A program made the position numbers and the translations under genes. From assembly GCF_000304315.1 (NCBI RefSeq), contig NC_018485.1, positions 714,501 through 778,500 on the forward strand: 64,000 nt of DNA, in the 5' to 3' direction. This document shows positions 28,441 through 37,599 of the stretch, piece after piece (position 1 is the first letter of the stretch; every line of letters begins with the position of its first letter). A model generated the notes under the pieces. The model had not been told where the DNA came from. It did not search any database and saw only the letters and a program-made list of their open reading frames with translations. The stretch is from Methylocystis sp. SC2 (GTDB lineage Bacteria > Pseudomonadota > Alphaproteobacteria > Rhizobiales > Beijerinckiaceae).

Positions 28441-29709
28441 ATGGTTCATATGCAGCAGCACAGCAGCGCCGCCGGGCGTAAACCTCGCGTCGTCATCATC
28501 GGCGGCGGTTTCGCCGGGATTGCGGCTGCGCAGGCGCTTGCCGGCGCCGGAGCGCGCATATTCATCCTCGACAGCAACAATCATCATTGCTTTCAGCCCC
28601 TGCTCTATCAGGTTGCGACGGCGGCCCTTGCTTCGCCCGATGTCGCCTGGCCGATACGCCACATCGTGCGGCGCCAAGAGAACGTGACGGTGCTGATGCT
28701 CACGGTTGAGAGCGTCGACGCCGCCCGCAAAATCGTCAAGACCGACAAATGCGAGATCGGCTATGATTTCCTCGTCGTCGCGACAGGAGCCACCCACTCC
28801 TATTTCGGCCACAACTGGGCGAGCTTGGCTCCGGGGCTGAAATCCATCTCGGACGCGACGCTCATCCGCCGCAAGCTGCTCCTCGCCTTTGAACGCGCCG
28901 AAGTCAGCGTCGACCCCATCGAGCGCGAGAGGCTGCTGACCATCATCATTGTTGGGGGCGGTCCGACGGGAGTCGAACTCGCCGGCGCGATTTCCGAACT
29001 CGCCCGGCGAACGCTTCCGCCGGAGTTTCGACGCGCCGATCCACGGAAGGCGCGCATCATTCTGCTCGAGGCGGGGCCCCGCATTCTCGCAAGCTTTCCT
29101 GAACGGCTGTCGCACTACGCGCGCAATGCGCTGGAAAGCAGCGGCGTCGACGTGCGCACGAATTTGCCTGTCGATCAGGTCTTCGAGGACAGAATTGTCG
29201 CTGGAGAGAACGAGATCCCCGCAGGCGTCATCCTCTGGGCGGCTGGCGTGCGAGCGTCCCCCGCTGCGCATTGGCTGGGCGTCGAAGGCGATGGCGCCGG
29301 ACGCATTCCGGTCAGCGAAGACCTGACCGTTCCTACGCTTCCCGACGTATATGTGATTGGAGATCTCGCGCTCCTGATCGGCCCTGACGGCGCGCCGGTT
29401 CCGGCGCTCGCCGCTTCCGCCAAGCAGATGGGCAAATACGCCGGACGCGCCATCCGGCTGCGTCTGCAAGGGCGCTTTCCGCGCAAACCCTTCCGCTATC
29501 GCGACTACGGCAATTTGGCGACCATCGGCCGCAACTCGGCGATCGTCAAACTCGGCCGACTGGAGTTGACCGGCTTTCCCGGTTGGCTCTTCTGGAGCAT
29601 CGTGCACATCTATTTTCTGGTGAATTTGCGCAGCCGCTTCTTCGTCGCGATCAGTTGGATCGCGACCTATCTGACGGGCAATCGAGGCTCGCGACTGATT
29701 ACGCGCTAA
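28441..29709 (+). CDS. ndh: Type II NADH:quinone oxidoreductase (NDH-2)
   Basis: NDH-2 is a single-subunit, non-proton-pumping NADH dehydrogenase bound to the inner membrane. The product of about 422 residues has an N-terminal FAD motif RVVIIGGGFAGIAAAQAL, the segment NHHCFQPLLYQVATAAL, the second dinucleotide fold IIIVGGGPTGVELAGAISEL and the C-terminal FAD segment DVYVIGDLALL. A hydrophobic, membrane-binding C-terminus follows (GWLFWSIVHIYFLVNLRSRFFVAISWI). Starts at 28441 and 28450 are both possible, as conservation begins later. It is monocistronic and converges with the membrane-protein gene at 29728. Confidence 0.93.
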   Translation: MVHMQQHSSAAGRKPRVVIIGGGFAGIAAAQALAGAGARIFILDSNNHHCFQPLLYQVATAALASPDVAWPIRHIVRRQENVTVLMLTVESVDAARKIVKTDKCEIGYDFLVVATGATHSYFGHNWASLAPGLKSISDATLIRRKLLLAFERAEVSVDPIERERLLTIIIVGGGPTGVELAGAISELARRTLPPEFRRADPRKARIILLEAGPRILASFPERLSHYARNALESSGVDVRTNLPVDQVFEDRIVAGENEIPAGVILWAAGVRASPAAHWLGVEGDGAGRIPVSEDLTVPTLPDVYVIGDLALLIGPDGAPVPALAASAKQMGKYAGRAIRLRLQGRFPRKPFRYRDYGNLATIGRNSAIVKLGRLELTGFPGWLFWSIVHIYFLVNLRSRFFVAISWIATYLTGNRGSRLITR

Positions 29710-29727
29710 TTCGTTTGGCCGGAGTCG

Positions 29728-30219
29728 CTAGCTCTGCTCCATCTCCGCTTCCCCCAGAAGCGCGCGAGACGTCGCCGCGCCGCAGGCCAGACCGACCGCC
29801 AAGGCGGCGAAGGCCGCGATCATCGAACGGTCCGACAAGGCGAGCTCCCAGCCCGGCGTGATTCGCTTGGGCGCGACGCCATAATCGACCGTGGCGGCGA
29901 TTCCCGACATCATCGCCGCATCGCCGATCAGTTCGAACGTTGAGCGGGGCGGCTGCATCGCCAGCCAGGCCTCGAACGGGAAAGCCCAGAAGACGGCCGA
30001 TGCGTGATGCGTCGCGTAGCCCACCGCCGTGTGTGCGGTGTCGACGTCGCGCCGGCCGCGCGATTTGCGCCCCCAAAGCCAATGGCTGGTGGCGTTGGTG
30101 GGCTCAAGCGCGCCCCTGCCCTCAAGCTTCGCCAGCGCCGCCAGGGCGGCGGTCGAGATGACGCTTGCGACGCTTCCCGTCACAAGCGCTGACAGACCGA
30201 TGCGCGACATCTTTTCCAT
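29728..30219 (-). CDS. Putative membrane protein of unknown function
   Basis: The 163-residue product from ATG 30219 has a CGGAG ribosome site. Hydrophobic stretches near residues 8-30 (LSALVTGSVASVISTAALAAL), about 65-82, 95-112 and 133-153 suggest four membrane spans. The pattern WLWGRKSRGRRDVDTAHTAVGYATHHASAVFWAFPFE resembles small inner-membrane proteins annotated as hypothetical in alphaproteobacteria. No catalytic motif is seen. It lies between ndh and priA, divergent from priA. The open frame extends far upstream through priA, but that part is a shadow. Confidence 0.75.
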   Translation of the reverse strand: MEKMSRIGLSALVTGSVASVISTAALAALAKLEGRGALEPTNATSHWLWGRKSRGRRDVDTAHTAVGYATHHASAVFWAFPFEAWLAMQPPRSTFELIGDAAMMSGIAATVDYGVAPKRITPGWELALSDRSMIAAFAALAVGLACGAATSRALLGEAEMEQS

Positions 30220-30318
30220 CGAAGGCTCCGTGGAGACGTTGAATACTTCGAACCGGCGGCGCGCCGCTTCGTTCCAGAAAATTTTTGCTGGGGACCGGAA
30301 ATGGATTAAGCCCTCGGC

Positions 30319-32562
30319 ATGAGCGCGGCGCAGGACGAGGACGAAAGAGCGCGAGTCGTCGAGATCTTGGCGCCCGTCGCGGTCGATTCGACCTATTCCT
30401 ATCTCGCCCCGGCGGCGATGCGGCTTTCCCCCGGCGACAGCGTCACGGCGCCCTTGGGGCGACGCGAGGCTTATGGCGTCGTTTGGTCGATCGACGGCGA
30501 CTCCGGCCCGGGCGGGAATCTCAAAATGGTCAGCGCCCGTCTCGACCGGCCGCCGCTTTCGCAAGAGCTGCGCGGCTTCATCGACTGGCTGGCGCGCTAC
30601 ACGCTCACCCCCCGCGGCATGGCGCTGCGGCTCGCCACGCGCGCCGCGGAAGAGGCCGGGCCCGAGGCGCCGCGCATTCTCTATCGCGCGACGGGCGAGG
30701 TCCCGGCAAGGTTGACGCCGACCCGCGCACGCGTCCTCAAAGCCGCGGAAGGCGGCGTCGCTTTCGCCAAGAAAGCGCTTGCCGAAGCCGCCGCCTGCTC
30801 GACGGGCGTCATCGACGCGCTCGTCGACGAGGGCGCGCTGGAGACGATCGCAGCATCGCCGACGCCGATTTCGCCGCCGCTCGACCCGCTGTTCGCTGCG
30901 CCGGCGCTGGAGCCCGCGCAGCAGGACGCCGCCGACGCGCTGAAGGCGTCGCTTTCCCCGCGGGCGTTCAAGCCTTTTCTCCTCGAAGGCGTCACCGGCT
31001 CGGGCAAAACCGAGGTCTATTTCGAAGCGATCGCCGAGGCGCTCAAGGCGGGCGGACAGGCGCTCGTCATGATGCCGGAAATCGCGCTCACGACTCAATT
31101 TCTTGAGCGTTTCGCGGACCGTTTCGGCGAAAAGCCGGCGGAGTGGCATTCCGGCGTCGGGGCGCGCAAACGCGCGCGCGTCTGGCGCGGCTGCGCGACG
31201 GGCGACGTGCGCGTGGTCGTCGGCGCGCGCTCGGCGCTGTTCCTGCCCTTTTCGGATTTGCGGCTGATCGTCGTCGATGAGGAGCATGAAGGCGCCTACA
31301 AGCAGGACGACGGCGTGAGCTATCACGCGCGCGACATGGCGGTCGTGCGCGCGCGGATAGAGGAAGCCACGATCGTTCTCGCCTCTGCGACGCCCTCCAT
31401 CGAAACCCGCGTCAACGCCATGCGCGGGCGCTACGGCTACCTCAAACTCGATTCGCGGGCGCGCGCGCGGCTGATGCCGACGCTCGAAGCGATCGACATG
31501 CGCAAGGAAGGTCCGCCGCGCGGCCGATGGATCGCGCCGCGCCTCGCTCTGGCGGTCGGCGAAACCATCGCGCGCGGCGAGCAGGCGCTGCTCTTTCTGA
31601 ATCGGCGGGGCTATGCGCCGCTGACGGTTTGCCGCACATGCGGCCATCGCTTCCGCTGCGAAAACTGCGACGCCTGGCTCGTCGAACATCGCTTCCGCCG
31701 CGCGCTGATGTGCCATCATTGCGGCCATGTCGAGCGCCGTCCGACCCTGTGCCCGGAGTGCGGCAGCGAAGATTCGCTCGCCGCCTGCGGACCGGGAGTC
31801 GAGCGACTTGCGGAAGAAGCGGCGACGCTCTTTCCGGATGCGCGCCTACTCGTCCTCTCGTCGGATTTTCCTGGCGGCGCCGAGCGGCTGCGGCGCGAAT
31901 TGGAGGAAATCGCGAAGGGCGGTTTCGACATCGTCATCGGCACGCAGCTCGTCGCCAAGGGCCATAATTTTCCTTATCTCACGCTGGTCGGCGTGATTGA
32001 TGCGGATCTGGGCTTGGGCAGCGGCGATCCGCGCGCCGCCGAGCGCACATTTCAGCTGCTCAATCAGGTCACAGGGCGCGCCGGGCGCGGCGACAAGCCC
32101 GGCCGCGCGCTGATCCAGACGTTTCAGCCGTCGCATCCGGTGATCGCGGCGCTTCTCTCGGGAGACGCGGAAAAGTTCTACGAACAGGAGATCGCCATCC
32201 GCGAACGCGCGGGACTGCCGCCCTTCGGCCGTCTCGCGGCCCTGATCGTTTCCGCCAAGGACGCCGCCACGGCGGAAGACCATGCGCGCGCGCTCGCCCG
32301 AGCCGCGCATGAACTGCCGCCGTCGCCGCGCTACAAAATCGCCTCCCACGGCGCCTGGCCAGAGCAGAATGAAATCGCGCTGCTTGGTCCAGCGGAGGCG
32401 CCCATCGCGCTCATCCGCGGCCGCTATCGATTCCGCTTGCTCGCCAAAGGACCGCGCAGCGCCGACATGCAGGCGTTTCTGCGCGACATGCTCGCGGCCG
32501 GACCGAAGGAGCGCGGCGGCGTGCGCGTGCAGGTGGACGTCGACCCGCAGAATTTTTCGTAA
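30319..32562 (+). CDS. priA: Primosomal replication-restart helicase PriA
   Basis: PriA recognises stalled forks and reloads the replisome. The 747-residue protein has the N-terminal 3'-binding domain (VAVDSTYSYLAP onward), Walker A EGVTGSGKTEVYFEAI (Lys230), the DEEH box at 320-323 followed by EGAYKQDDGVSYHARD, ASATPSIET, and the zinc-binding region with eight cysteines in paired CxxC form (CRTC, CENC, CHHC, CPEC). Helicase motif QLVAKGHNFPYLTLVGV follows, then QVTGRAGRG. All key residues are present. The ATG at 30319 gives MSAAQDEDERARVV. It is followed by a palindromic repeat and the convergent hrcA gene. Confidence 0.98.
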   Translation: MSAAQDEDERARVVEILAPVAVDSTYSYLAPAAMRLSPGDSVTAPLGRREAYGVVWSIDGDSGPGGNLKMVSARLDRPPLSQELRGFIDWLARYTLTPRGMALRLATRAAEEAGPEAPRILYRATGEVPARLTPTRARVLKAAEGGVAFAKKALAEAAACSTGVIDALVDEGALETIAASPTPISPPLDPLFAAPALEPAQQDAADALKASLSPRAFKPFLLEGVTGSGKTEVYFEAIAEALKAGGQALVMMPEIALTTQFLERFADRFGEKPAEWHSGVGARKRARVWRGCATGDVRVVVGARSALFLPFSDLRLIVVDEEHEGAYKQDDGVSYHARDMAVVRARIEEATIVLASATPSIETRVNAMRGRYGYLKLDSRARARLMPTLEAIDMRKEGPPRGRWIAPRLALAVGETIARGEQALLFLNRRGYAPLTVCRTCGHRFRCENCDAWLVEHRFRRALMCHHCGHVERRPTLCPECGSEDSLAACGPGVERLAEEAATLFPDARLLVLSSDFPGGAERLRRELEEIAKGGFDIVIGTQLVAKGHNFPYLTLVGVIDADLGLGSGDPRAAERTFQLLNQVTGRAGRGDKPGRALIQTFQPSHPVIAALLSGDAEKFYEQEIAIRERAGLPPFGRLAALIVSAKDAATAEDHARALARAAHELPPSPRYKIASHGAWPEQNEIALLGPAEAPIALIRGRYRFRLLAKGPRSADMQAFLRDMLAAGPKERGGVRVQVDVDPQNFS

Positions 32563-32581
32563 GCTGTCGCTGTTCGCCGAT

Positions 32582-32696
32582 TAGAGCAGGTTCCGAAAAA
32601 GTTGACAGACTTTTTCGATGAGAACCTGCTCCAACGTTTTGATTTGGAGCGATTCCTTATCGATCACATGATTCCATGTGATCGGGAAGCGCTCTA
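32582..32696. repeat. 115-bp double-hairpin intergenic repeat, copy 1
   Basis: The element has TAGAGC at the left end and GCTCTA at the right end. Hairpin 1 pairs AGCAGGTTC (32585-32593) with GAACCTGCT (32622-32630), with an inner GAAAAAGT/ACTTTTTC stem. Hairpin 2 pairs CGATCACATG (32661-32670) with CATGTGATCG (32675-32684) perfectly. A second, partly degenerate copy in reverse orientation is at 59903-60012. It lies between the convergent priA and hrcA genes. Confidence 0.85.
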
Positions 32697-32718
32697 GAGA
32701 CGGACCCGGCGCGACGCT

Positions 32719-33804
32719 TCACCCTCCGATGACTCGCGCCACGACCCTGGCCGTATAGTCGACCATGGGCACGATCCGAGCGTAGTTGATCCTTGTCGGG
32801 CCGATGACGCCGAGCGCGCCGATGATCCGACGTTCGCTGTCGCGCAGCGGCGCGGCGATCATCGACGAGCCGGAGAGCGAGAACAGCTTGTTCTCCGAGC
32901 CGATGAAGATGCGCACCCCTTCGCCCTGTTCGGCGCGCTCCAAAAGGTCGATAACCTCGGTCTTCGTTTCCAGATCGGCGAACAGCAGCCGGACGCGTTC
33001 GAGGTCGACGGCGGCGGTCAGATCCTCAAGAAGATGCGCCTGGCCGCGGACGATCAGCTGCCGCGATTCGCCCATTGCGCCCGCCCAGGTCGCGAGCCCC
33101 GCTGCGACAAGCCGGGCGGCGAGTTCGTCGAGCTCCATTTGCGCGGCCTGACGCGAGCTTTCGATGCTTGCGCGCGCTTCCGCGATGGTTCGTCCGCAAA
33201 CGCGCGCATTCAGATAGTTGGCGGCTTCGGTAAGCGCCGAAGCCGGTAGATCGCGCGCGACGGGAATCACGCGGTTCTCGACCGATCCGTCATCCGCGAC
33301 GAGAATGACCAACGCCCGCTCGGGCTCGAGCCGCACGAAATCAATCTGCTTTAGACGCACATTGTCCTTGGAGGCGACGACGACGCCGGCGACGCGCGTC
33401 AGTCCCGACAGCAGACTCGTCGCTTCCGCCAGGACGCCGGGGAAATCATGGTCTTTCGAAGCCGCTTCAACTTCGGCGGCGATGCGCGCGCGCTCATTCT
33501 CCTCGACGTCGCCGATCTGCAGCATGGAATCGACGAAAAAGCGCAGGCCAAGCTCGGTCGGAAGACGTCCGGCGCTCGTATGCGGCGCATAGATGAGGCC
33601 GAGCTCCTCCAGATCCTGCATGACATTGCGCACCGAGGCGGGCGACAGCATCATCGGCAGCAGCCGGGCGAGATTGCGCGAGCCGACCGGATCGCCGGAG
33701 GCAAGATAGCTGTCGACGATATGCCGGAAGATTTCGCGGGCGCGCTCGCTGAGCTGCGCGAGGCTCAGGGCTGAAGGGTGGGCAAGCGGGGCGTTGCGGA
33801 TCAT
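32719..33804 (-). CDS. hrcA: Heat-inducible transcription repressor HrcA
   Basis: HrcA represses groESL and dnaK operons by binding CIRCE operators. The 361-residue protein has the N-terminal winged helix ([30 protein letters not shown], then [39 protein letters not shown]) followed by the GAF-like domain and the C-terminal [25 protein letters not shown] signature. ATG 33804 ([13 protein letters not shown]) is preferred to 33822. It usually pairs with grpE, which is not downstream here; priA lies convergently beyond a repeat. No CIRCE sequence (TTAGCACTC-GAGTGCTAA) is seen upstream. Confidence 0.95.
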   Translation of the reverse strand: MIRNAPLAHPSALSLAQLSERAREIFRHIVDSYLASGDPVGSRNLARLLPMMLSPASVRNVMQDLEELGLIYAPHTSAGRLPTELGLRFFVDSMLQIGDVEENERARIAAEVEAASKDHDFPGVLAEATSLLSGLTRVAGVVVASKDNVRLKQIDFVRLEPERALVILVADDGSVENRVIPVARDLPASALTEAANYLNARVCGRTIAEARASIESSRQAAQMELDELAARLVAAGLATWAGAMGESRQLIVRGQAHLLEDLTAAVDLERVRLLFADLETKTEVIDLLERAEQGEGVRIFIGSENKLFSLSGSSMIAAPLRDSERRIIGALGVIGPTRINYARIVPMVDYTARVVARVIGG

Positions 33805-33833
33805 TCCACGAGAATATCGCATCGGAGCGCAAA

Positions 33834-33863
33834 CAAAAAAAGCCCGGCCAAGAGGCCGGGCTT
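33834..33863 (-). terminator. Rho-independent terminator after the Omp25-like gene
   Basis: AAGCCCGGCC (33840-33849) and GGCCGGGCTT (33854-33863) form a perfect 10-bp stem with a 4-nt loop. The adjoining A-run at 33834-33841 gives a U-tract on the minus strand. It therefore ends the porin-like transcript 25 bp beyond its stop, just upstream of hrcA. Confidence 0.85.
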
Positions 33864-33888
33864 CGTCGACGTCGGGGAGGACGGTCGA

Positions 33889-34662
33889 TCAGAGGCCGAG
33901 TTCAGGCATGCCGATCAGCGCGCCGATGTTCTTGACCTGGTAGTTGACGCCGATACGGGCGATGTTCGTATCCAGGTAATTGCCGCTGGCGGTGCGGTAG
34001 AAGGGATAGACGACATTCGCGCTGGTCGCTCCCTTCATGCGGGTGAAGATATACTCCGCCTTGATGGTCCAATTATCGAGGACGGCGTATTCGATGCCGG
34101 CGCCGATGGCGAAACCTCCCTGCCACACGGACTGGTTGGTGGGGAAAATTCCGCCCCACTGCTGACCATAGGGACGCACCTTGCCATAGGCCAGGCCGCC
34201 AGTGATGTAGGGCAGAAACCGGCCGTAGGCGTAGCCGAAACGCAGGCGCTCCATGCCAAACCACTGCAGACGGCTGCCGGCGTTGGCGCCTCCGTAATAG
34301 ACTCCCGTATTTGTCGGGCGAACGTCGGCGTAGTTGAATTCGCTTTCATAGCCAGCGACGAGACCGTTGGCGAACACCCAGTTGTAGCCGTTCTGGTAAC
34401 CAACCAAATATCCGCTCGTGCCGACCGAACTGGACGTCGGAATCGCCAGCAAGGGTCCGGGCGACAGCACATAGGTCTGCGAATATTGGCTGGAGACGCC
34501 GCCGGCGTAAGAGCCGCTGATGCCGATGTGGAAGCCTTCCCAGCTGAAGACCGGCCGCGGCGGCGGCGGCGGAGCCTTGTAAATCGGCAGGTCAGCCGCC
34601 GAGACGGCGCTCGCCGCCAGCACCGACGCGAAGGCGCCAACAATACAGGTTTTGAAAGTCAT
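33889..34662 (-). CDS. Omp25/RopB-like outer-membrane beta-barrel protein
   Basis: The 257-residue product from ATG 34662 (GGAGG upstream) has a signal peptide cleaved after about residue 22 (SAVSA-ADLP). A short ADLPIYKAPPPPPRPVFSWEGFHIGISGSY segment typical of the alphaproteobacterial Omp25/Omp31 family follows, then alternating aromatic beta strands such as RLRFGYAYGRFLPYITGGLAYG and WQGGFAIGAGIEYAVLDNWTIKAEYIF. The family forms eight-stranded barrels abundant in the outer membrane. The last residue is Leu rather than the usual Phe. It is monocistronic with its own terminator. Confidence 0.85.
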   Translation of the reverse strand: MTFKTCIVGAFASVLAASAVSAADLPIYKAPPPPPRPVFSWEGFHIGISGSYAGGVSSQYSQTYVLSPGPLLAIPTSSSVGTSGYLVGYQNGYNWVFANGLVAGYESEFNYADVRPTNTGVYYGGANAGSRLQWFGMERLRFGYAYGRFLPYITGGLAYGKVRPYGQQWGGIFPTNQSVWQGGFAIGAGIEYAVLDNWTIKAEYIFTRMKGATSANVVYPFYRTASGNYLDTNIARIGVNYQVKNIGALIGMPELGL

Positions 34663-34820
34663 TCGAGGCGCCTCCAATAAGCTCGCCCGCCTGGGACGAA
34701 CGGCAGTTTCGAATGCAAAGTATCATCATCAAACCTAAGACGTAATTACCGCGAAGGCATGCAACGGCGTTTTTCCGGCGCCGTTGCCGATGGGACACAC
34801 CCTCGCGCAACATGATGATT

Positions 34821-36098
34821 TTACTGGAATCTACCCCCTGATCCGGCGCTGATCAGCGCCGCTGCGAGGATGCCGAGGCTCGCCTTATAGGCCGCAAGCG
34901 AAAACCGCGACTCGTAATAGCGGCGCGCCGGGCTGCCGCGCCGCCCCGCTTCGTCCAATAGCGCGCCGGCGGCCGCCCGGCGCAGCGCGTCGGCGAATTC
35001 TTGAGCCGAATCGACGATGACGACGCCAGGAAGGCGCAACGCTTCCTCATCCATCCCGCGCATCGCCTGCCTGGTGGCGATCAGCGGCAGTCCGCTCGAC
35101 AGCGCTTCGACCGCTTTGATCGAGAGTCCCGTTCCGCTGATCGTCGGAAGCAGCGCAAGGCGGGCGTTCGCGTAGGCGGCGCCGGGATCTTCGACCCGGC
35201 CCAGAAACCAGTCCTCGTAGGCGGCGTATTGCTCCGGCGCCTTTGAACGCACCCCGGCGTCGACGTTGCCGACGATCTTCACGGCGACGCCGGGCGCTTT
35301 CGGCGCGACTTCGCGCAAAAACCAGACGACGCTTTCGACATTGGCGGTGTTGTTGCTCGCGACAAGAATGATGTCGGGACCGCCAGGGCCGGTCGGCGCC
35401 TCAGGCGTTGCCGGATAGAGCAGCACATGCGCCTTCTCGGGAACCAGAGCGCGAAAGTCTTCCGCCTCCTGCGCATTGAGATGCAGCAGCAGATCCGCGC
35501 CGCGCATCGCCTCAAGCTCCTGCGCCAGCATCGATTCGTAGGAGACGCGCGGGGACAGCCACGGCATTGTTTCGTTGATCAGCGCGAATTGCCGCGCCTG
35601 CAGATCATGCGTGTCGAGCAGGATCGGCGCGCCGCTGCGCGCGAGACGGCGCGCAATCGGCATCAGAAAAAAATGATTGCAGTGGACGAGATCGAACGTC
35701 GCGCCCTCGATCGCGCGCGACAGCCGCGCGCGCTCCGCCATGGCGAGACGCACCACCGCCTGATCGCCATGGAGATAGGGCCACAGCACATGACGCAAAA
35801 AACGAGGCGAGAGCATCGCGTGGAACGGCGCGCCGCCGTAATAGCGCGCGCCGCCGTCAAGTTCCGGAGTCGCCTGGTTGAAAGATTTCCAAAGCCAGCT
35901 CCGGCCCGGAATGAAGCCCGGATCGGAACTGACCGCGATCGGAAAAACTTCGGCCCCCAGCGCGCGATAGGCGGCGATCTGGCCAAGGACGACGCGATAG
36001 GTGCCGCAGGAGTGCCAAGCCGGGTGGATCAGCGCGACGCGCCGGCCAAGAAGCGGACGCTGCGCGCAGGCCAAGCAATCACTTGATGCAACGCTCAA
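34821..36098 (-). CDS. GT4-like glycosyltransferase, paralogue 1
   Basis: The 425-residue GT-B-type protein has an N-terminal acceptor domain starting RVALIHPAWHSCGTYRVVLGQIAAY, a His-containing VHCNHFFLMPIA loop, DTHDLQARQFALI, and a C-terminal donor domain with LLPTISGTGLSIKAVEAL followed by SGLPLIAT, the E-x7-type region of GT4 enzymes. No signal or membrane segment is clear. The neighbouring gene at 36203-37480 encodes a protein of exactly the same length with the same motifs, so the pair arose by duplication. The context of an ABC-2 exporter suggests surface polysaccharide synthesis. Sugar specificity cannot be told. Confidence 0.8.
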   Translation of the reverse strand: MSVASSDCLACAQRPLLGRRVALIHPAWHSCGTYRVVLGQIAAYRALGAEVFPIAVSSDPGFIPGRSWLWKSFNQATPELDGGARYYGGAPFHAMLSPRFLRHVLWPYLHGDQAVVRLAMAERARLSRAIEGATFDLVHCNHFFLMPIARRLARSGAPILLDTHDLQARQFALINETMPWLSPRVSYESMLAQELEAMRGADLLLHLNAQEAEDFRALVPEKAHVLLYPATPEAPTGPGGPDIILVASNNTANVESVVWFLREVAPKAPGVAVKIVGNVDAGVRSKAPEQYAAYEDWFLGRVEDPGAAYANARLALLPTISGTGLSIKAVEALSSGLPLIATRQAMRGMDEEALRLPGVVIVDSAQEFADALRRAAAGALLDEAGRRGSPARRYYESRFSLAAYKASLGILAAALISAGSGGRFQ

Positions 36099-36202
36099 CC
36101 CGTTCCTCCAGCTGGCGCGAGCCGCAGCCTAAGCAGAGTTCAACTGTTCCGACAATCGCCTTTGCGCGGAACTGTTCGCAACGGCGCGTTCGGCGCAAGT
36201 TT

Positions 36203-37480
36203 TCAGAGCGTGGCGGCGGCCATCGCCAAAGCATGCGCATAAGCTTCGGGGCTGAACGCGTTTTCATACAGGCGGCGCGTGTCGCTCCGCTCCGGCTCGG
36301 CGGATTCTCCGCTCGCCGCCCGCGCCTGAGCGTCGCGCCATAACGACGCAAACTGCCTGGCGTTTTCGGCGAGAGCGACATTTCCCAATTTGGCGGGATT
36401 GACCTGCATGCCGCGGAACGCCAGCGGCGTCGCGACGAGGGGCGCGCCGCAGGATAGCGCCTCGACCGCCTTGATCGACAGGCCGTGGCCCTCGACGGTC
36501 GGGAGCAGCACGCAGCCGGCGTTGGCGTAAACCGCGCCGATGTCGTCGACGCGGCCTTTGAACAAGGCGCGATGCGATTCATAGAGCGCCGCGTCGCGTC
36601 TCTTCACGCCGCCGTCGATATTCCCGTAGATCGCGACGCAGGCGCCGCCCGCAAAGGGCGTGACCTCCTGCAAGAACCAGCGAAGGCTCATGTAATTGGC
36701 GTAATTGTCGCTCGCCACGATGATGATGTCGCGTCCGCGCGCCAAGGGCGCCGACGCCACCGCCGGATAGATGAGCGCATGTCGCAACTCCGGCAGCAGC
36801 TTTTGAAAATCGCGATGCTCCTCCTCGTTGAGATGCGCGCAAAGATCGGCGCGGCGCATCCACGAGAGTTCGACCTCGAGCATGTCGTCGTAAGTCGCAT
36901 GGGGCGAAATGAAGAACCCGCCCTTGTTGCGCAACACATATTGGCGCGCCTGAATGTCCTGCGTCTCCAGAACGACAGGAACCTTACGGCCGCGCATCAG
37001 CCTTTCCGTGAAGGGCAGCGTGAAATAATGATTGGCGTGAATGAAGTCGATCGACTCGCTCTCGAATCCTTCGGGCAAGGGCGCGCGCTTTGCGAGTTCG
37101 ATGAGCCACGACGCCTGATCGCCGTGGATCAGTCGCCACCAGCCATCGACGAGCAGCCGCGACGCCAAAGCGGAGAACGGCGCGCCCGAATAAAAGCGGC
37201 GATCGGCGCCGATGTCGTGCGACGCCTCAAGATAGGTCGTCCAGCGCCCGCCGCGCGGCGGACGGCGCGCGAGATCGTCCATCATCGCGACAGACACGAC
37301 GCGCGCGCCAAGCGCCTTATAGGCGGCGATCTGACTGACGTTCACCTGATAACTGCCGCAGCTGTGCCAGGCGGCATGAACAACGGCGACGGTTTTGCCG
37401 GCGAAAGGCCGCGCCTGCGGAACGGCGGTCTCCGCCCGCCGCGCCGCGGATGACGAAGTGTGGCCCATCGCATCAGACAT
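36203..37480 (-). CDS. GT4-like glycosyltransferase, paralogue 2
   Basis: This 425-residue protein is a clear paralogue of its downstream neighbour. It shares AWHSCG near the N-terminus (VAVVHAAWHSCGSYQVNVSQIAAY), FIHANHYFTLPF, ETQDIQARQYVL, CAHLNEEEHRDFQ and the donor-site segment LLPTVEGHGLSIKAVEAL then CGAPLVAT. The shared architecture indicates two successive sugar additions of related type, though that is inference. It is the first gene of the minus-strand pair, divergent from the transferase at 37600, with 104 bp between the two paralogues. Confidence 0.8.
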   Translation of the reverse strand: MSDAMGHTSSSAARRAETAVPQARPFAGKTVAVVHAAWHSCGSYQVNVSQIAAYKALGARVVSVAMMDDLARRPPRGGRWTTYLEASHDIGADRRFYSGAPFSALASRLLVDGWWRLIHGDQASWLIELAKRAPLPEGFESESIDFIHANHYFTLPFTERLMRGRKVPVVLETQDIQARQYVLRNKGGFFISPHATYDDMLEVELSWMRRADLCAHLNEEEHRDFQKLLPELRHALIYPAVASAPLARGRDIIIVASDNYANYMSLRWFLQEVTPFAGGACVAIYGNIDGGVKRRDAALYESHRALFKGRVDDIGAVYANAGCVLLPTVEGHGLSIKAVEALSCGAPLVATPLAFRGMQVNPAKLGNVALAENARQFASLWRDAQARAASGESAEPERSDTRRLYENAFSPEAYAHALAMAAATL

Positions 37481-37599
37481 TGTGCTGCAACATGGTCGAT
37501 CGTTCTCAAATAGCTTACGAAAATCGCGCGCTCGGCCTCTCAGGCGCGCCGACTCGCTGCTGTTTCACATTGAGGCGTTCCGACCCGCATCTTCCCTGA

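Noticed and set aside
30220..31728. Extension of the minus-strand membrane-protein frame to 666 codons
   Set aside because: The extra part overlaps priA antisense; hydrophobic pattern and ribosome site place the start at 30219.
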